Shown piece by piece: positions 1 through 33,769 of a stretch of DNA of 64,000 bases. The DNA is from Dipetalonema caudispina (taxonomy: Eukaryota; Nematoda; Chromadorea; Rhabditida; Onchocercidae): positions 51,333-115,332 of the forward strand of contig JABVXV010000200.1 of the NCBI GenBank assembly GCA_013365325.1. The letters run 5' to 3'. A model generated the notes under the pieces. The model was not told the origin of the DNA. It made no database searches and saw nothing but the letters and a program-made list of their open reading frames with translations. The stretch's first letter is position 1. The number at the start of each line of letters is the position of its first letter. The position numbers and the translations under genes are program-made.

Positions 1-1
1 T

Positions 2-67
2 AATCTTAAAGTTGCCATTGGTGGCAGACCTTTGAAAATTGCACAACAGATGTTTGAGAATGTTTAG
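2..67 (+). CDS. Possible C-terminal tail of an upstream gene (partial)
   Basis: The first bases stay open in one frame for 21 codons and end at TAG (65-67). The composition is protein-like (VAIGGRPLKIAQQMFENV at the end) and less AT-rich than the DNA that follows, which becomes a poly-T tract at 85-116. I do not recognise the protein. It would be the last part of a terminal exon whose rest lies left of the window. The open stretch is short, so this is a weak call. Confidence 0.3.
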   Translation, partial: NLKVAIGGRPLKIAQQMFENV

Positions 68-83
68 CAATTTTTAGCGTACC

Positions 84-120
<37 letters not shown>

Positions 121-1502
121 TCGTTCTAGCCACTTTCACGATTTAGCATTCTTTACGGCAAAGATAAAAGAAGAAATCTTTTTGCTTAGAGCAGTGGTTT
201 TGTTACCCGAGGCGTAGCAGTATCATCAGGGCTACGTCCTGAGCTACGTCCAACTGATTGTTCCGCTTAACAGCACGACAATTAGGAAGGTGGTGCAGAA
301 GCTGGGAAAAAGAAAGAAGGGAAATAAAAAAAAAAGAAAGGAAAAGATATAACGGATAATTACATTCCTGGATCCGGTATTGATATTCCTGATACCGCTT
401 ACAATAATTCAAAATTATCCCGTCAATCAGCTGTCTGTGGTATATTATACGGTTTTTCCTTGCGCAACAATTCACTGACCCGCCTCATCAGCTATGAGGA
501 CGCGGTTCAGGATACCGTTATGGTTAGTATTTCGATATTTCTGTAAAAAGTTAATTTCTTTCAGTTATTCAGTATCCTTTTTTTTTTTTTTTTGTTTTTC
601 AACGTTTGTTAAATTTACCAATGTATTATACCTAACTGATCGAAAATTACAGTGCAATTTAAATTATAAAATTTAAGCAAAATATAACATTTCAAGTTAT
701 ATTAATATTTTAACAATATAAATTCATTAGTAATTTCATTGATAATTGTATCATTTAATTTATTACATTATTGCTTATGTAGTGATATCTTCAATGATAA
801 ATTGTGGTAATAAGTTTTGGCAATTTAATTAATTTTAATCTGGAATATATTTGTCCTTCTGTTAGTGGTAAGGCACATTAAGTTTTCAGATATTTTGATC
901 TTTGATCTAGTAGTTTAAATTTATTCGTTTGAAATTTAAATGGTTAGGTAAAAATGTGTTTTGGTCAAGCAATCTCTTCTTACAGTGCAATATGAAATCG
1001 GTTATTATTAAGTAACAGTTTCCTCCTATTACCGTATTAATATCATGCATGTGCTTTCCCATTTTATTTGGTTATTTCATTTATTTGCCCATCCAGTTGT
1101 TGTTTTTATTTCACTACGGCATGAGCAACAAACTTTTCTACTGTATCTTTTCACATATCAAATCAAAATAGACTATTGAAATAATAAATCCAAGTTAGAG
1201 CATATTAATTAAGCAAATAAATCACTAATAAATAGTAAATTATTAAGTAAGAAAAAAAAATCATTAATGAATTTGCTAGGACTCAATTTTGTATTGTTCC
1301 AAGCATTATTTAATCAATTCAAAATTTGCAAGGAAATAATTTTTATTAGAAAAGAAATTTAAAATTGCAAGAAATGTATATTATTTTAAATGAATGGACA
1401 TCACTTTGTGTCAACAAATAATTTGTTAGCTATATTTAAAATATTGTTTGAAATTTTCATTGGAAAGAAAAAATTTGTTGGAAATATTACCGTTTCTCAT
1501 TG
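68..1502. other. Intergenic and presumed promoter region of the collagen gene
   Basis: AT-rich sequence with poly-T tracts (85-116, and others) and no convincing exon. The short ORFs here have low-complexity translations. There is no divergent second collagen IV gene, unlike the head-to-head vertebrate pairs. It presumably holds the collagen promoter, but no core promoter motif can be assigned with confidence. Confidence 0.5.
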
Positions 1503-18052
<16,550 letters not shown>

Positions 18053-20745
18053 CAATCAGGAAAATGGAAACGGTCAACTGTGACGTCGATCCAAACGGAT
18101 ACAAACAACAAATATCAACAAAACGAATACACTGCTTAATATATAAATGCTGCCGATTAGTACCTTTTCTTTTTAATGGCATTTATTGTAAAATTATTTT
18201 AAAAAATTTCATTTTTTTGAAGTATTTTTGCACTGCCTTTAATTGAATAATTTAGTTAGATCAAGTTACATAATTTTTTCTATTCCATCATTTTCTGCAA
18301 CTTTTTCCTTAAGCTAAAATCAATTTTACAATTTACAGAAAAAGCAAATTACAAGACTTTTGTTCGATCGAAATTGCACTTTTTTTTTTTTTGTTTTCAA
18401 AATTTTCAATGAATTGACATTGAATAAGTTTAAAATAGTTTGAAATATAACTAAATTAAAATAAAATATTGAAACATTTGTTTTTCTATCTTTCATGATT
18501 TGGTTTGTGATACTTAAAATATGCTATTTATACAAACTGCCTTTTTCTCTTCTATTTCTGCCATCTTTTTCGTTGATATGTGCTTGTTGGGTGTCTCGTT
18601 ATTAAAAATTTTTTCCATTAAAGAAAAAAGAAATATCATTTTAACTCATTTGCTCTATTTAAGTGAAAAAAAAAAAAAAAAAAAAAAAAAGAAATATGCC
18701 ACCTACGGTGCTACGGTTTTCTTTGCTCATTAATTTAATCGGCTAATTAACAGTAAATATTGCTACATGTCATTTGTGCATATTCAAAATGATTCAATTA
18801 AGAACACATTAAGTTTCAAATTTTACATAGCTTTCTAATCACTTGATATCTTCGTATTTTTTCCAAGAGTTTTTAGGTGTCTAAAAAGGCTATTCGTAGT
18901 GTTCAGGAAGATGATTTTAGAATTTTTGTTCAACGAAAAATTAATTCCTATTTTTAAGTAAAAATAAATAGGTTTAAAAGCAATTTCCTTGAGAAAAATG
19001 ATACAATTGAAAAGAGAGGACAAAATGGAAAACATGAATTTGCATATTGCAACTCTCACACTCCAAGTCAACGTAATAAAAATGGAATTTGCAAATTTTC
19101 GATCATAATTCATCACTGCCATTATCTCTGAATTTTTGATTTGATAACAGTTGGTATCTGATTTTGATGACAACTGCATGTCAAATTATTGCGACGCAAT
19201 TTTAATTCATCCTTGAGAAATGAATGATGAGAAGAAGAATGAAAAGGAATTTCTGCAATGTAATATTCTTCACACAGCACTTTTTATTGCTAAAAATCAT
19301 TAATTAACGGTCCAAATACAAAGAAAAAGAAACAAACAGAGAAAAAAAAAACATTAAATAATAAGGACCCGAACTGTACACTGTCAAATTCTACAATAAT
19401 ATTTGAAAATATTTTTTTTAAACAAAATTAGAACAACTTTCAAGAAAGAAAAAAAAAACTACGCACCAAACAAAGTTTTTGCAATAAATATCGACAAATT
19501 CAAAAAAAAAAAAAAAAAAAAACTCATGGAAAATATGCTGATGTTCATTATTGTATTCCACCGTATTACTACAACTATCATACTATGAGCAAGATTACTG
19601 TACGATGTACATTTTATCTTAAAATCTTTTTTAAAATGGAGTAATTCTACGGCAAAAATTCAGTTTACAGATACTCAACATGATTTTGTATTCAATTCGT
19701 ACTCAACAAATTTCATATTTAGTCTAAACCTTTAGCTCATACCATTTGTATCTCTTCATTAATCTATCGAATTATCCTACCATAAGCGGAAGAATTTATC
19801 CTGTTCAGGAAGAGAGTATCAATTGATCAATGAAGCAGAGCAAGTAAAAGTTGACGAAGAAATATAATTGAACAAAAACATTTTGAAGACGAAAAAGGCA
19901 ATAGTAATAAAAACATCAGAAAATTTATTTAGTACGTAACCAATACGTAATTACTGCTTGTGAACTTTCACCCACATCTCTAACATTTATTTGTAATTAA
20001 ATTTGCTACTCTATATACAAGAAAGGAAGTAACAAAAGGAGGATGAAGTTTTCCTCTTATTTCAAAAAAGCTTAAAGTTAGAATAATAGGTACAGATTTC
20101 TAGAAAAATATTTGATCCAAAGAATATCAATAAACTGTTTTCACTGGAATATACTTACTCTATCTATAAGATTCAAATTTTCCTCCCGAAAAAAAATACC
20201 CTCTTCTTATCTTATAATTTTTCCTTTTTCTCAATAAAAAAAAATTTAAAGATACAAAATGATTTTTTATTACAAGAGATTCAATAAAATTCTTGTTTAT
20301 ATTGCCACTGAATGATTTTTAATTTGCTCTTTCGAGTTTGTTAATTCGATCAAGATTAATTAAGTCAATTTCCATCAACGAATAAATTTGAACTAAACAT
20401 AAAAATGTTAGGAAATTAAGGAAAATCATTCTGTTAAATGTAATCGACAAAAAACAAAATGGGGCAGGAACACTCAGATGGAATGTATTAGCAATAAAAT
20501 TAAAAGAACCTGAAAGGAAGAAAATTTTCTATTAATTACCACTTTTCAATATAATAGACTTGAACTTGTCAACAATAATTTTGCACAGTTTCAGGTAATT
20601 TAAAGTATCTCTATCTCACCGATTGCATCTTCCTTTCATATCTTAATTCCATTTCGGATGGAAGAGAAAACAAAAGTCTGATGAAAATAACCGGTTTGTT
20701 TTAAATCGGATAAAAATAAACATCTTCTTATAAATCAATTTTCTC
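18053..20745. other. 3' flanks of the convergent collagen and acetylcholinesterase genes
   Basis: 2.7 kb between two converging stop codons. An AATAAA at 18460-18465 could end a collagen 3' UTR of about 0.4 kb. The remainder is AT-rich with A tracts (18666-18690 and 19503-19521). One antisense ORF of 114 codons (18835-19179) is unexplained; its translation is low-complexity and hydrophobic. No gene can be supported here. Confidence 0.5.
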
Positions 20746-24962
<4,217 letters not shown>

Positions 24963-25942
24963 CTATAATATCCTATGATTATTGCGCTAATAATATGATA
25001 TACAACAATTTGATAGTATTATAAAAAGATTCTTACTAATTATTAACACATTTCTATCTTTGATAATTAATCATTTTACTAATTTTTGTATCATTGAAAA
25101 TCATTTATTTTATTTTACAAAATTTTTCATTAAAACTTTGCAAATACTTTTACAAAATATTATCAACGGTGATTATATCAACAATTATTATTTCTTATTA
25201 AAGAATATGAAAGAAAGAAAGAAAAAAAAAATTCAAAAGAATAACTCTACTTTGAAGTGTAAAATAACGAATGTTAACAAATGCAGGATAATATCCATCC
25301 TTTGATATCATGCGATCATTATTAAGAGGTCATTTTATTTGAAAATAATACTGCAAAAATTTCTGCAATTTTTTTTTTTTTTTTTTTCGTATAATAATAT
25401 TTTTCGCATTATATTTAGCAAATACGCTAAAAAAAAAAGAAATACATTTTAATGGTAAATATAAAGTATTTATTATTTGATAAAATGAATAAGAAATATA
25501 CAATAGTTATTTACGTATTATTTGTAAATTTAGAAATGTGAAGGGAAATGTGAAAGATGATAGAATTGAAAAGTAAAAAGTGTTATTTTAAATAGAAACA
25601 TTTTGTTATTACAAGAGTTATCTAGAAAACTGGTTTTTGTTTGGAAATTTTTTCCGTTCTACCTAATTGTTAACTGAATAACAGTATTTTACAACATTCA
25701 ATGTTAAATATTTCAAAAAAAAATTCATGAATTTAGCATATTAGCTTAAGTTACACTGATAGTATAAGACAAATATTCCATTTTATTTTATTGATATTAT
25801 CTTTGTTATCATCTATTTGGTTAATTATTATTATTATTATTTTTTTTTTCTATGTTTTGCTATTAGAATTTATCTAAAAGATGTTGAGTTTATCGTAAAT
25901 TTTATATAAATTAAAATGAGAAAAATTTCTTATTATTTATTC

Positions 25943-26068
25943 TCAGTATGGAAATGCATTTTCATCATTAAAGTAATATGCATTGAAATGTTTGAATAAA
26001 AATTGTTCAGATAACAAAAACATTTCCTCGACCTGGATCTTATCACCTATTTTTTTTGCGGATTTGTC
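25943..26068 (-). CDS. Exon-like open frame of unknown identity
   Basis: On the minus strand a strong acceptor (TTTCTTCTTGCAG) precedes an open frame of 41 codons that starts DKSAKKIGDKIQVEEMF and ends with TGA, followed at once by AATAAA. The other two frames stop within about ten codons. It looks like a terminal exon of a small gene, or an exon of an ace-1 variant, but no partner exon was found and I do not recognise the peptide. It could be chance in AT-rich DNA. Confidence 0.25.
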   Translation of the reverse strand, partial: DKSAKKIGDKIQVEEMFLLSEQFLFKHFNAYYFNDENAFPY

Positions 26069-27527
26069 CTGCAAGAAGAAAAAGAATGTCAAGTGAAATT
26101 ATAATTTCAGCTAAGATTACTGAAATACAAATATGATTGATTTATTTGGTATATGAATGTTTGATCAATTTCGAACGCTTTAAATTTATTTCATTTTTTA
26201 AATTTTTATTTTTTTATTTTCTTTTGCATTATTTTTTAAATTGATTAATCAGAAAATTAAAAAGCAGAATAGTCAAACAATCAGATGATCAATGTAACAT
26301 ACAAAGAGAAAACAATGATAACGATGATAAAGGAAAAAAAAAAAATCGACAGGAAATTCTTTTTAGGAGTTAACTATTATTGATAAGCATATTTGTTCAT
26401 TTATTATTTTAATGAAGTTATCTAAACCATAATGCTTTCTTTAATGACATTTGAACTACTTTTTTCACTCCATAACAGTAAACACTAAATGATAATTAAT
26501 GATTCAATCATTAAACATTTTCGGGTGATATAAAGGATTGTTAATTAGCAATTAGCATTTTCAACAATAACATTAATGAATTTATCAAAAATATTTATCT
26601 TTCAAATAGATGCATCATTTTACTAAAGGAATATTTCTATAAGATTGATATTGAAAAATTTAATCTATAACCAAATGAACCGAAAATTTTGATTTTAAAA
26701 TGAAATATTTAGATAAGCTTCCATTATTTTTTTTTTATTTTATTCATTATTGCCTCATCTTCAGGAAAAAAAAAAAGAAATCATATAATGTTAGTTTTAT
26801 TTAAAAAATTAAATACTGAAAGTTTTTTTTTTTCCAATTTTTATATCAAAATTTTAATTTGTAATAAAATGATGAAATATAAATACCGATTGTACTGTAA
26901 AAAATGATATTAGTAATCCACTAAGTTGACAAATATTGGATAGTATTGATATAATACATACATACATACATATGTAAAATGTGATCTCACAACGATAACT
27001 TTCACTTTTTTGTTTTTTCATCAATCATTTGTGAAATGTGAAACGATTTGCAAGGCTATGAAAATGAGAGGTCATATGAACAGGTGACGAGCCTCATCAG
27101 ATCATCATTCCCTATCATCTTGGCTTCTTCATTTCATCCTCTTCTTCATCCGATCTCCCACTAATTAGTTCTTATGTTGTAATCCTTTCATAATGCAAAA
27201 TTAACATCAAGCAAAAAAAAAAAAAAACTAATTAAACCATAAGATAGTTAATTTTCATGAAATATTTTAGTACAAGTCATCAAATTTCAAGAAAAAAGAA
27301 AATAAAAAAAAAAAAAAGAAGCTAATTTTGCTAAAAGAAGAAAACTAATTTTTCATTTTTGAAAAATTTATTGATAAATGTTGCAAATGTTAAAAAATTT
27401 CATGTAAGAATTATAAATTTAAAAATTTGAAATGCATTTGAACACAAAAATTCAATACTTTGAAATATACTTGAAATATGTTTAACCTATCACACTTCTA
27501 AACACTTTAGATGATACATTTACAATT

Positions 27528-27655
27528 GAAAACGTCTGAACTGGTTGATTTATAACCTGAACAATGAAAGTTAAATAGGTTTTAAAGTTCCGAAAACGCC
27601 TGGACCGGTTGATTTATAACCTGAACACTGAAAGTTAAGTAGGTTTTAAAGTTCC
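27528..27655. repeat. 64-bp tandem duplication
   Basis: Units 27528-27591 and 27592-27655 share GAAAACG at the start and GGTTGATTTATAACCTGAAC in the middle, and differ at about six positions. No coding potential is seen. Confidence 0.9.
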
Positions 27656-29782
27656 TTCCGTGTTTCTTTTTTTTTCTTTTTTTTAAACTAACGGTTAATT
27701 ACTTTACATCTAGGCTCAAATATTTCGGTTTTTCAAACTGATAATCACGGAATTTCCCTTTTTTATTTTTTTATTTTATTTCTAAAACCGAGTGAAAAAT
27801 ATTTGTTAAGGTAATGAGAATTTCCAGGTGATCAATTTTCAACTAATCAATTATTTCCAATCATTCCTTAACTACTAAATGTTGTTAAAAGTAAACTTTT
27901 TGTCAGGAACTGCTAGGAATTTTATTGTAAATTGAAATGAAGCAACTTTAAGCCTGTAATTTCAAACATTAAGTGAGTGCTTTTTGACCATTACTACTAC
28001 GATAATGACCAAATGTGACCATTAGGCTTGAAAAAATATTACACAGCTTAATAAAATTGATGAGTCCCATTTTCCAAATCTATTTGCATAAAAATTTATT
28101 CAAAAATATATTTCGTACTTTTTTACGATTTTAAGAAGCCATCTTTAGAGCGGCTTAGAAAAGAATGTCTTTCGCGAAAAATTATGACCAAATGACAATA
28201 TTTGTTTAAATTTGCTATTAACATTTAAAAATTTAAAAATATTGATCTAGCTTAGAGAGCGAGAGTGAATTTTAATACGATATTGAAGTTTGAGAATTTG
28301 AATGTGAACAAATATAAACTTCATAACTATATAGTTTGAGAATCTTAAAAAAAAAAAAAAAAATCAGGTACTATTTAAGTTTTAATTTAATTTTGACTTG
28401 CTGTAATGGAACCATAAGCATAAAGCTTACATTTACACCAAAATTATATCATCATATGGAAACAATTGATAAATTTAGGATATTTTATTCTTTGATGTAT
28501 AAGTTGAAAAAGTTTGAAATTATTTGTAATACATAGTTTCGTACTGTAATTTTTTTTTTTTTATTTTTTTTTCAACGATAATTTTAGGAAAGAAATATAC
28601 ATATGCAAAAATTTTACAAGAAATGGAAATATATGAGTGACAAAAATTTTTAAGGAAAATATTCAAAAATAACAAATATGAAAAATAATTAATTTTGAAG
28701 TTTAAAGATTGAATTTTTATACTGGAAAGAGAGATACTCAAAACAAAATAATTGATAATATTATTTATTTTTGATATGAAATGAATATTTTCATTCTTTG
28801 AAAGAATTTATAGATTAACAGTTAAATAAATTACAAATAATGTATGTATTATAGCAGTACGATTTTAAAAAAAAATTTTAAACTATTAGTGTTAGTAGCA
28901 ATAAAATTTGAGCATTTAATTGATTATCTAAATTTATCAAAAATTTGCTTTTTATGTCGTTTAATTTAATATTTATAATAATATACAACTATTTAGCAAG
29001 TTTAAATATTAGAAATGAATTAAATTAAAATTTGATCATCTATAAATGATGGATGTTAGTTAGGCTGCAGAAATATATCAATGTATTGTATATATGAAAT
29101 GCATTATGCATGATTGATCCTATCGGAAATGCAATTGATAGAGGTTGAATATCTATCCATTTCATACAACAAACATATGAAGCTTATACGTATTTGGAAA
29201 TTAAAATCATCGAGATATCATCTATGGAATTATCCATATCGGAAATGAAACTAAGAATTTTGATTCGATGCTATTTTGTGATGAACTAAAGTAAGAAAAT
29301 AGATATGTTCTTTATTTCTTTAAAAATAAACATGATAGGATAAGTGATAGTAAATTTAGGTAGATAAAGATTTCACGATGATCAATTGGAAAAAAGTTCA
29401 AAAATTCAACAATCAAATTTAAATCTGTTCTACTAAAAAAAATCCTATGAAAATTAAACAAACCAGAAATGAAATATCAATTCTTATTTTTTGAAAAGTA
29501 AAATTAAAATGACTTTAAATTTATGAAGAAATATTACTGGTGAAGATACACTTTTTTCTCCTTTTTATGAAGAAAAAAAAAAAAAAACGAACAGAACACC
29601 TTTTAATTAATTTATGACATTTTCAATTCGTTTATTAAAAATTTTCTGAGTAAAAAAATTGAATTAAAATTTTCAAAGAGAAAGATACAGTGCAAATTAA
29701 TCAAATTTTTCCAATACATCAGGTGAAAAAATTTCCTTCGCGCTGAAAATTTAATTTTCTGCTAATAATTTAAAATTATAAT

Positions 29783-29786
<4 letters not shown>

Positions 29787-29822
<36 letters not shown>
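29787..29822. repeat. Poly-A tract of 36 bases
   Basis: Uninterrupted A run, one of many long A or T homopolymers in the window. No adjacent element boundaries or target-site duplication are evident. Confidence 0.95.
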
Positions 29823-29824
<2 letters not shown>

Positions 29825-30257
29825 AATGCAGAATTTACGCTAAAAAGTAGAAAATTTATGGTAAAATTGTGATGATTTGACACCAATTAAGCATATTGCT
29901 TATCGGCACGTAAGTAGTGAGCAGCTTAAGGAGTAGGCCTTAAATTAAGGCCCATCTATGTATAGAAGCATAAAAGGCCCGAAAGTACCCTCTCAACGAT
30001 GATTAAAATGCATACCGAAAAAAAAAAAAAAACTCTATAGGATGTAATGAAAGTGCTCAAAATTTCCCACTGTTTTTGACGTATCACAAGCCTCTCAAAT
30101 ATAATACCTCAATTCTTCTTTTCCTGTCAAATCCTCTCTTTCCTTCCTTCCTTTCTTTTCATTCCTTTCTTAGGATGAATATTACACTGAAGAAAAATAA
30201 ACAAAATATTTTCCATTTAACTATGCTTTAATGATTCGTAAAATTATTTCTAAAATT

Positions 30258-30258
<1 letters not shown>

Positions 30259-30318
<60 letters not shown>

Positions 30319-30329
30319 TTTTTTTTTTT
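30259..30329. repeat. A56-T15 homopolymer palindrome
   Basis: About 56 consecutive A followed directly by 15 T. The junction could form a hairpin. The length is likely to be inaccurate in a draft assembly. Confidence 0.9.
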
Positions 30330-32578
30330 CCATTGTAGTAAACAAGCAAATAAACAAACGAACGAAAAACTTTTACTCTTACTGAAAAACATTTGGAAAA
30401 AATTGTATGAAATAGAATAATTTTATTAAAAATAAATGCAAACAAACAAAAGAAAAACAAAAAAAATTTCGCTATAGAATAAATTTGTCTTTAATTCATT
30501 TAATTCATTTCAAAAAAAAAGAAAATAATAATAAAAAATAAAAAAAAATTAATTATTACTGGTGAAATTCATTTGATTCATTGGTGATGTTTAAAAATTG
30601 GGATAAAATTCATTACAAATGTTTAAACATAATAGCTAGGATTGATCATTACAATTTTAATCAGACTATTTTCCTAGAATATAAAATTTAAATTTTCAAT
30701 GAATGTATCATATTATTATCAATAAGAAGGCTTCTTTTTTGTTTTTCTTGTTACGCTAAAATTTAATGGACATGGAAGAAGTTTTAGAAATTCACTTTCG
30801 TCAAAGAAATCCAAAAATGAAATAGACAAAAAGAAATGGAGGAAAAAAAAATCAGCCTGTGTAATATACTAAAATTTCATTTAAGTGCACTAAAATAAAT
30901 CTGCTAAAATTTTCCTAAAATTAACAAGTACATTTTTATGCAAATGCTAATTTAACAGTATGTGCATATTTATTGTGGATCAGAAATAATTGATTGATTT
31001 GGTCAGAAAATCAATCCACATCCTCTGCCATATACCAACTAATTTGAATTGATGTTTGAAAAAAATTTTTCAAAAAAAAAAAACGAAACTATTTTCTCAT
31101 ATCGTTCATGTTTGCAGAAAAAAAAAAAAAAAAAACTGATACAGTGAAAATGAATTTAAGCATTGGTTTATATGAGGAAAACTTATTGATATATTTGCAT
31201 TCTATGGTTAAAAAAAAAAAAATTTTAAAAATTTTAAAACTATAATAAAACTTGAAATGCTACATTTTCACCTGCTTTTTTTTTTTTTTTCAAATGAGAA
31301 ATATTAGTTTTTTAATATCATATCGTGGAATTTTGTGAGAGAGAGTGAGAGAAAAAAAAAAAAAAACGATAACAGATAGCGAATATATTATCGAAAATTT
31401 AGCACAAAAATTTTTTTCTCTTCTATAATAAAGGTAAAATATACGAGAGATAATCAAATTAGCATTTTTCAATAAATTTTCCATTTCATCTAAATATCAC
31501 CAAAGTAATGTTAATAAAATCACTGAGTAAAAATTTATTGACAACTAAATGGAAAGTAGGAATAATTTTGCATAAAAGAAAGGCGATGATATAGGAAAAT
31601 TTAACGGAAGTGATATCAAATCAACCAACATTCACGAGGGAAGAAATTGAATTTGAAACGATACATTTCTCTCTTTCCCATCCTCTTCTTTGCCAATAAC
31701 AACAAAATAATAATAGCAAAAGCTTTATCATCAAAAAATCGTCAGCTGTCGTTTTGTTCAAATCGTTGAATCGTTGTGATCCATATGATTATATTGCTGA
31801 AAATGATTGTGTTCTTCACCAACCGATATTTTTTTACCACACATTGCTTAAACAATTCAAAACTTTTCTATCATAGGGGAAAAAAAAAAAAAGAAAAAAC
31901 GAAAGTTGAAATGAAATGAAATTTACAGTTTGATATTTGAAATAAAATTACATTATTAATGCAATATTTTTCAGCAAATTATTCAAATTAATTTGAAATT
32001 ACTTTTTCGCATGTTACTTTTTTTTTTGTTTTCTTCAGAGATGGAAAAAGTGATACTTCGGGTATTTAATTTAAATTTTGTCTTTCGATATTTGAACTAT
32101 CTTTCAAAAATGTTTCATGTTTTTGATTGTTTACTATCACTTAATTTCTTCTATAAAAATGATACATATGCTAGGAAAAATGAACAGGTAGTTTAAAAAA
32201 AAAAAAAAGAATGCAAGATAACGGAAAAAGGTAAAGGTAAAATTAGTATTAACCTTTGCAACTAATAAGATGACAAAGTTGATGAAGGTTAAACGGAAAA
32301 GTGGTTATCTATCAGCAATAGATCAATAGTACTAACAAAAATTGATAATTTTTTTGTTGATAAAAAAAGACAAAATTTTTGTCACCAATTTTTGACATCG
32401 AAAATGTAAATTGGTATATTTTGAAAAAACTTTCTCACTTTACATTTTTTATTATTGGATAACTCTTCTATTGTTTAAATTTCTACGACAATCAAAAAGT
32501 CAAAAGTTGACCCGTTACGTGAATATGCGTGTACCGACGTTCATGTGCGTAAGTATATGCATATGCGTATGTATGTGG

Positions 32579-32605
32579 TGTATATATATATATGTGTGTG
32601 TGTGT

Positions 32606-32637
<32 letters not shown>
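32579..32637. repeat. (TA)n/(GT)n microsatellite
   Basis: A short TA block followed by GT repeats with one TA interruption. An AAAC-rich stretch lies about 100 bp downstream (32740-32766). Confidence 0.95.
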
Positions 32638-33769
32638 AATTGTTTGAGCATTTGATTTGTATTGAATAATTTGACATTATTTAAGTAAATATTAAAGAAA
32701 TTTTTTTTTTAAAATAAACCTAAGCAGTAGTATTTAAAAAACAAACAAATAAACAAACAAACAAAAAGTGTTGTTAGTTATACGGGAGGAATATGAATAA
32801 TTGATGAATAAATTAGGAAATTATAATGGATATGGAATATAATTCATTAAGTGAAAAAAATTATTGATGATAACATCTTCTCTTATATAAATTTTATTAA
32901 AATTTTAATAAAAATTTGAACTTAACATTCAATGAGTTATTTCTAAAATATATTTAAAATTTATACGTACATCCAACCAATATATTATGCTAATTTTAAA
33001 CGGGCAAGAGAGCTGCAATATATGAAGGAGGTCTCAGAGTGTTTGATTTATTAGATCGATGAGGGTTACGGTGTTAACTGACATTAGGCATTTGTTTCGT
33101 GTCATTTTTGTTGTGACATTTTGTTAAATTCATTAATGTTATTCTTATTTTTGCTGGGATATCTGAGATTTTTTTTTGGATAGATATAATATTGAGAGTA
33201 AATTTATGCATATTTTGAGATAAATGATATTTGATATCTGATAATTTTATGCTTTTTATAGTTTAAAAGTTCACCTTTCCCTTAAAATGGCACTGTAAAG
33301 AATATTTTTGATTTCGATATGAATAGAGGAAATTCTGGAGCTATCACAGTTATATTTATAGCAGTTTTTGTGAGCAAATTAAAATGTTAATGATCAATGA
33401 TCAATAGACATATTACACTTAAATGATTGTAAATTAATATCTTAAATTAGATTATGAAACCATGGATGTTGGTGTTAGTCTAACAAGCTCTCAATTTGAA
33501 TGGTTATGATGAGGTCTGTTAGTGATTTTTTGGTTCTGATAGTTACGATTTTATCTCTTCTTTTTGAAATCGAGTGGTTGAGAATTCGTCTAATGTAGAG
33601 TTTCTGGTTGGAAGTGAGTGGTTGAATTCCATTGTCTGTGACTTTTAAATTCAGTATTATGTTTTTCTTAGTCATAATTTTCAAACTATGGATGAGTGGG
33701 ATTTGTTCATACAATTGCCTGAATATCCGATCCATACATTAATCGTATTTTTGCTGCAGCTAAGAAAGA

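Larger units (their letters stand above)
24963..33769. other. Gene-poor region upstream of ace-1
   Basis: 8.8 kb of AT-rich DNA between the first recognised ace-1 exon and the ARGLU1-like start. It probably includes the ace-1 first intron, signal-peptide exon and promoter, and the ARGLU1 promoter. It holds poly-A/T tracts, a GT/TA microsatellite, a 64-bp tandem duplication and one exon-like minus-strand ORF at 25943-26068. No complete gene can be supported. Confidence 0.5.

Noticed and set aside
30259..30329. Long A/T homopolymer as a retrotransposon poly-A tail
   Set aside because: No reverse-transcriptase coding sequence, element body or target-site duplication is seen next to it. Similar tracts occur throughout the window.
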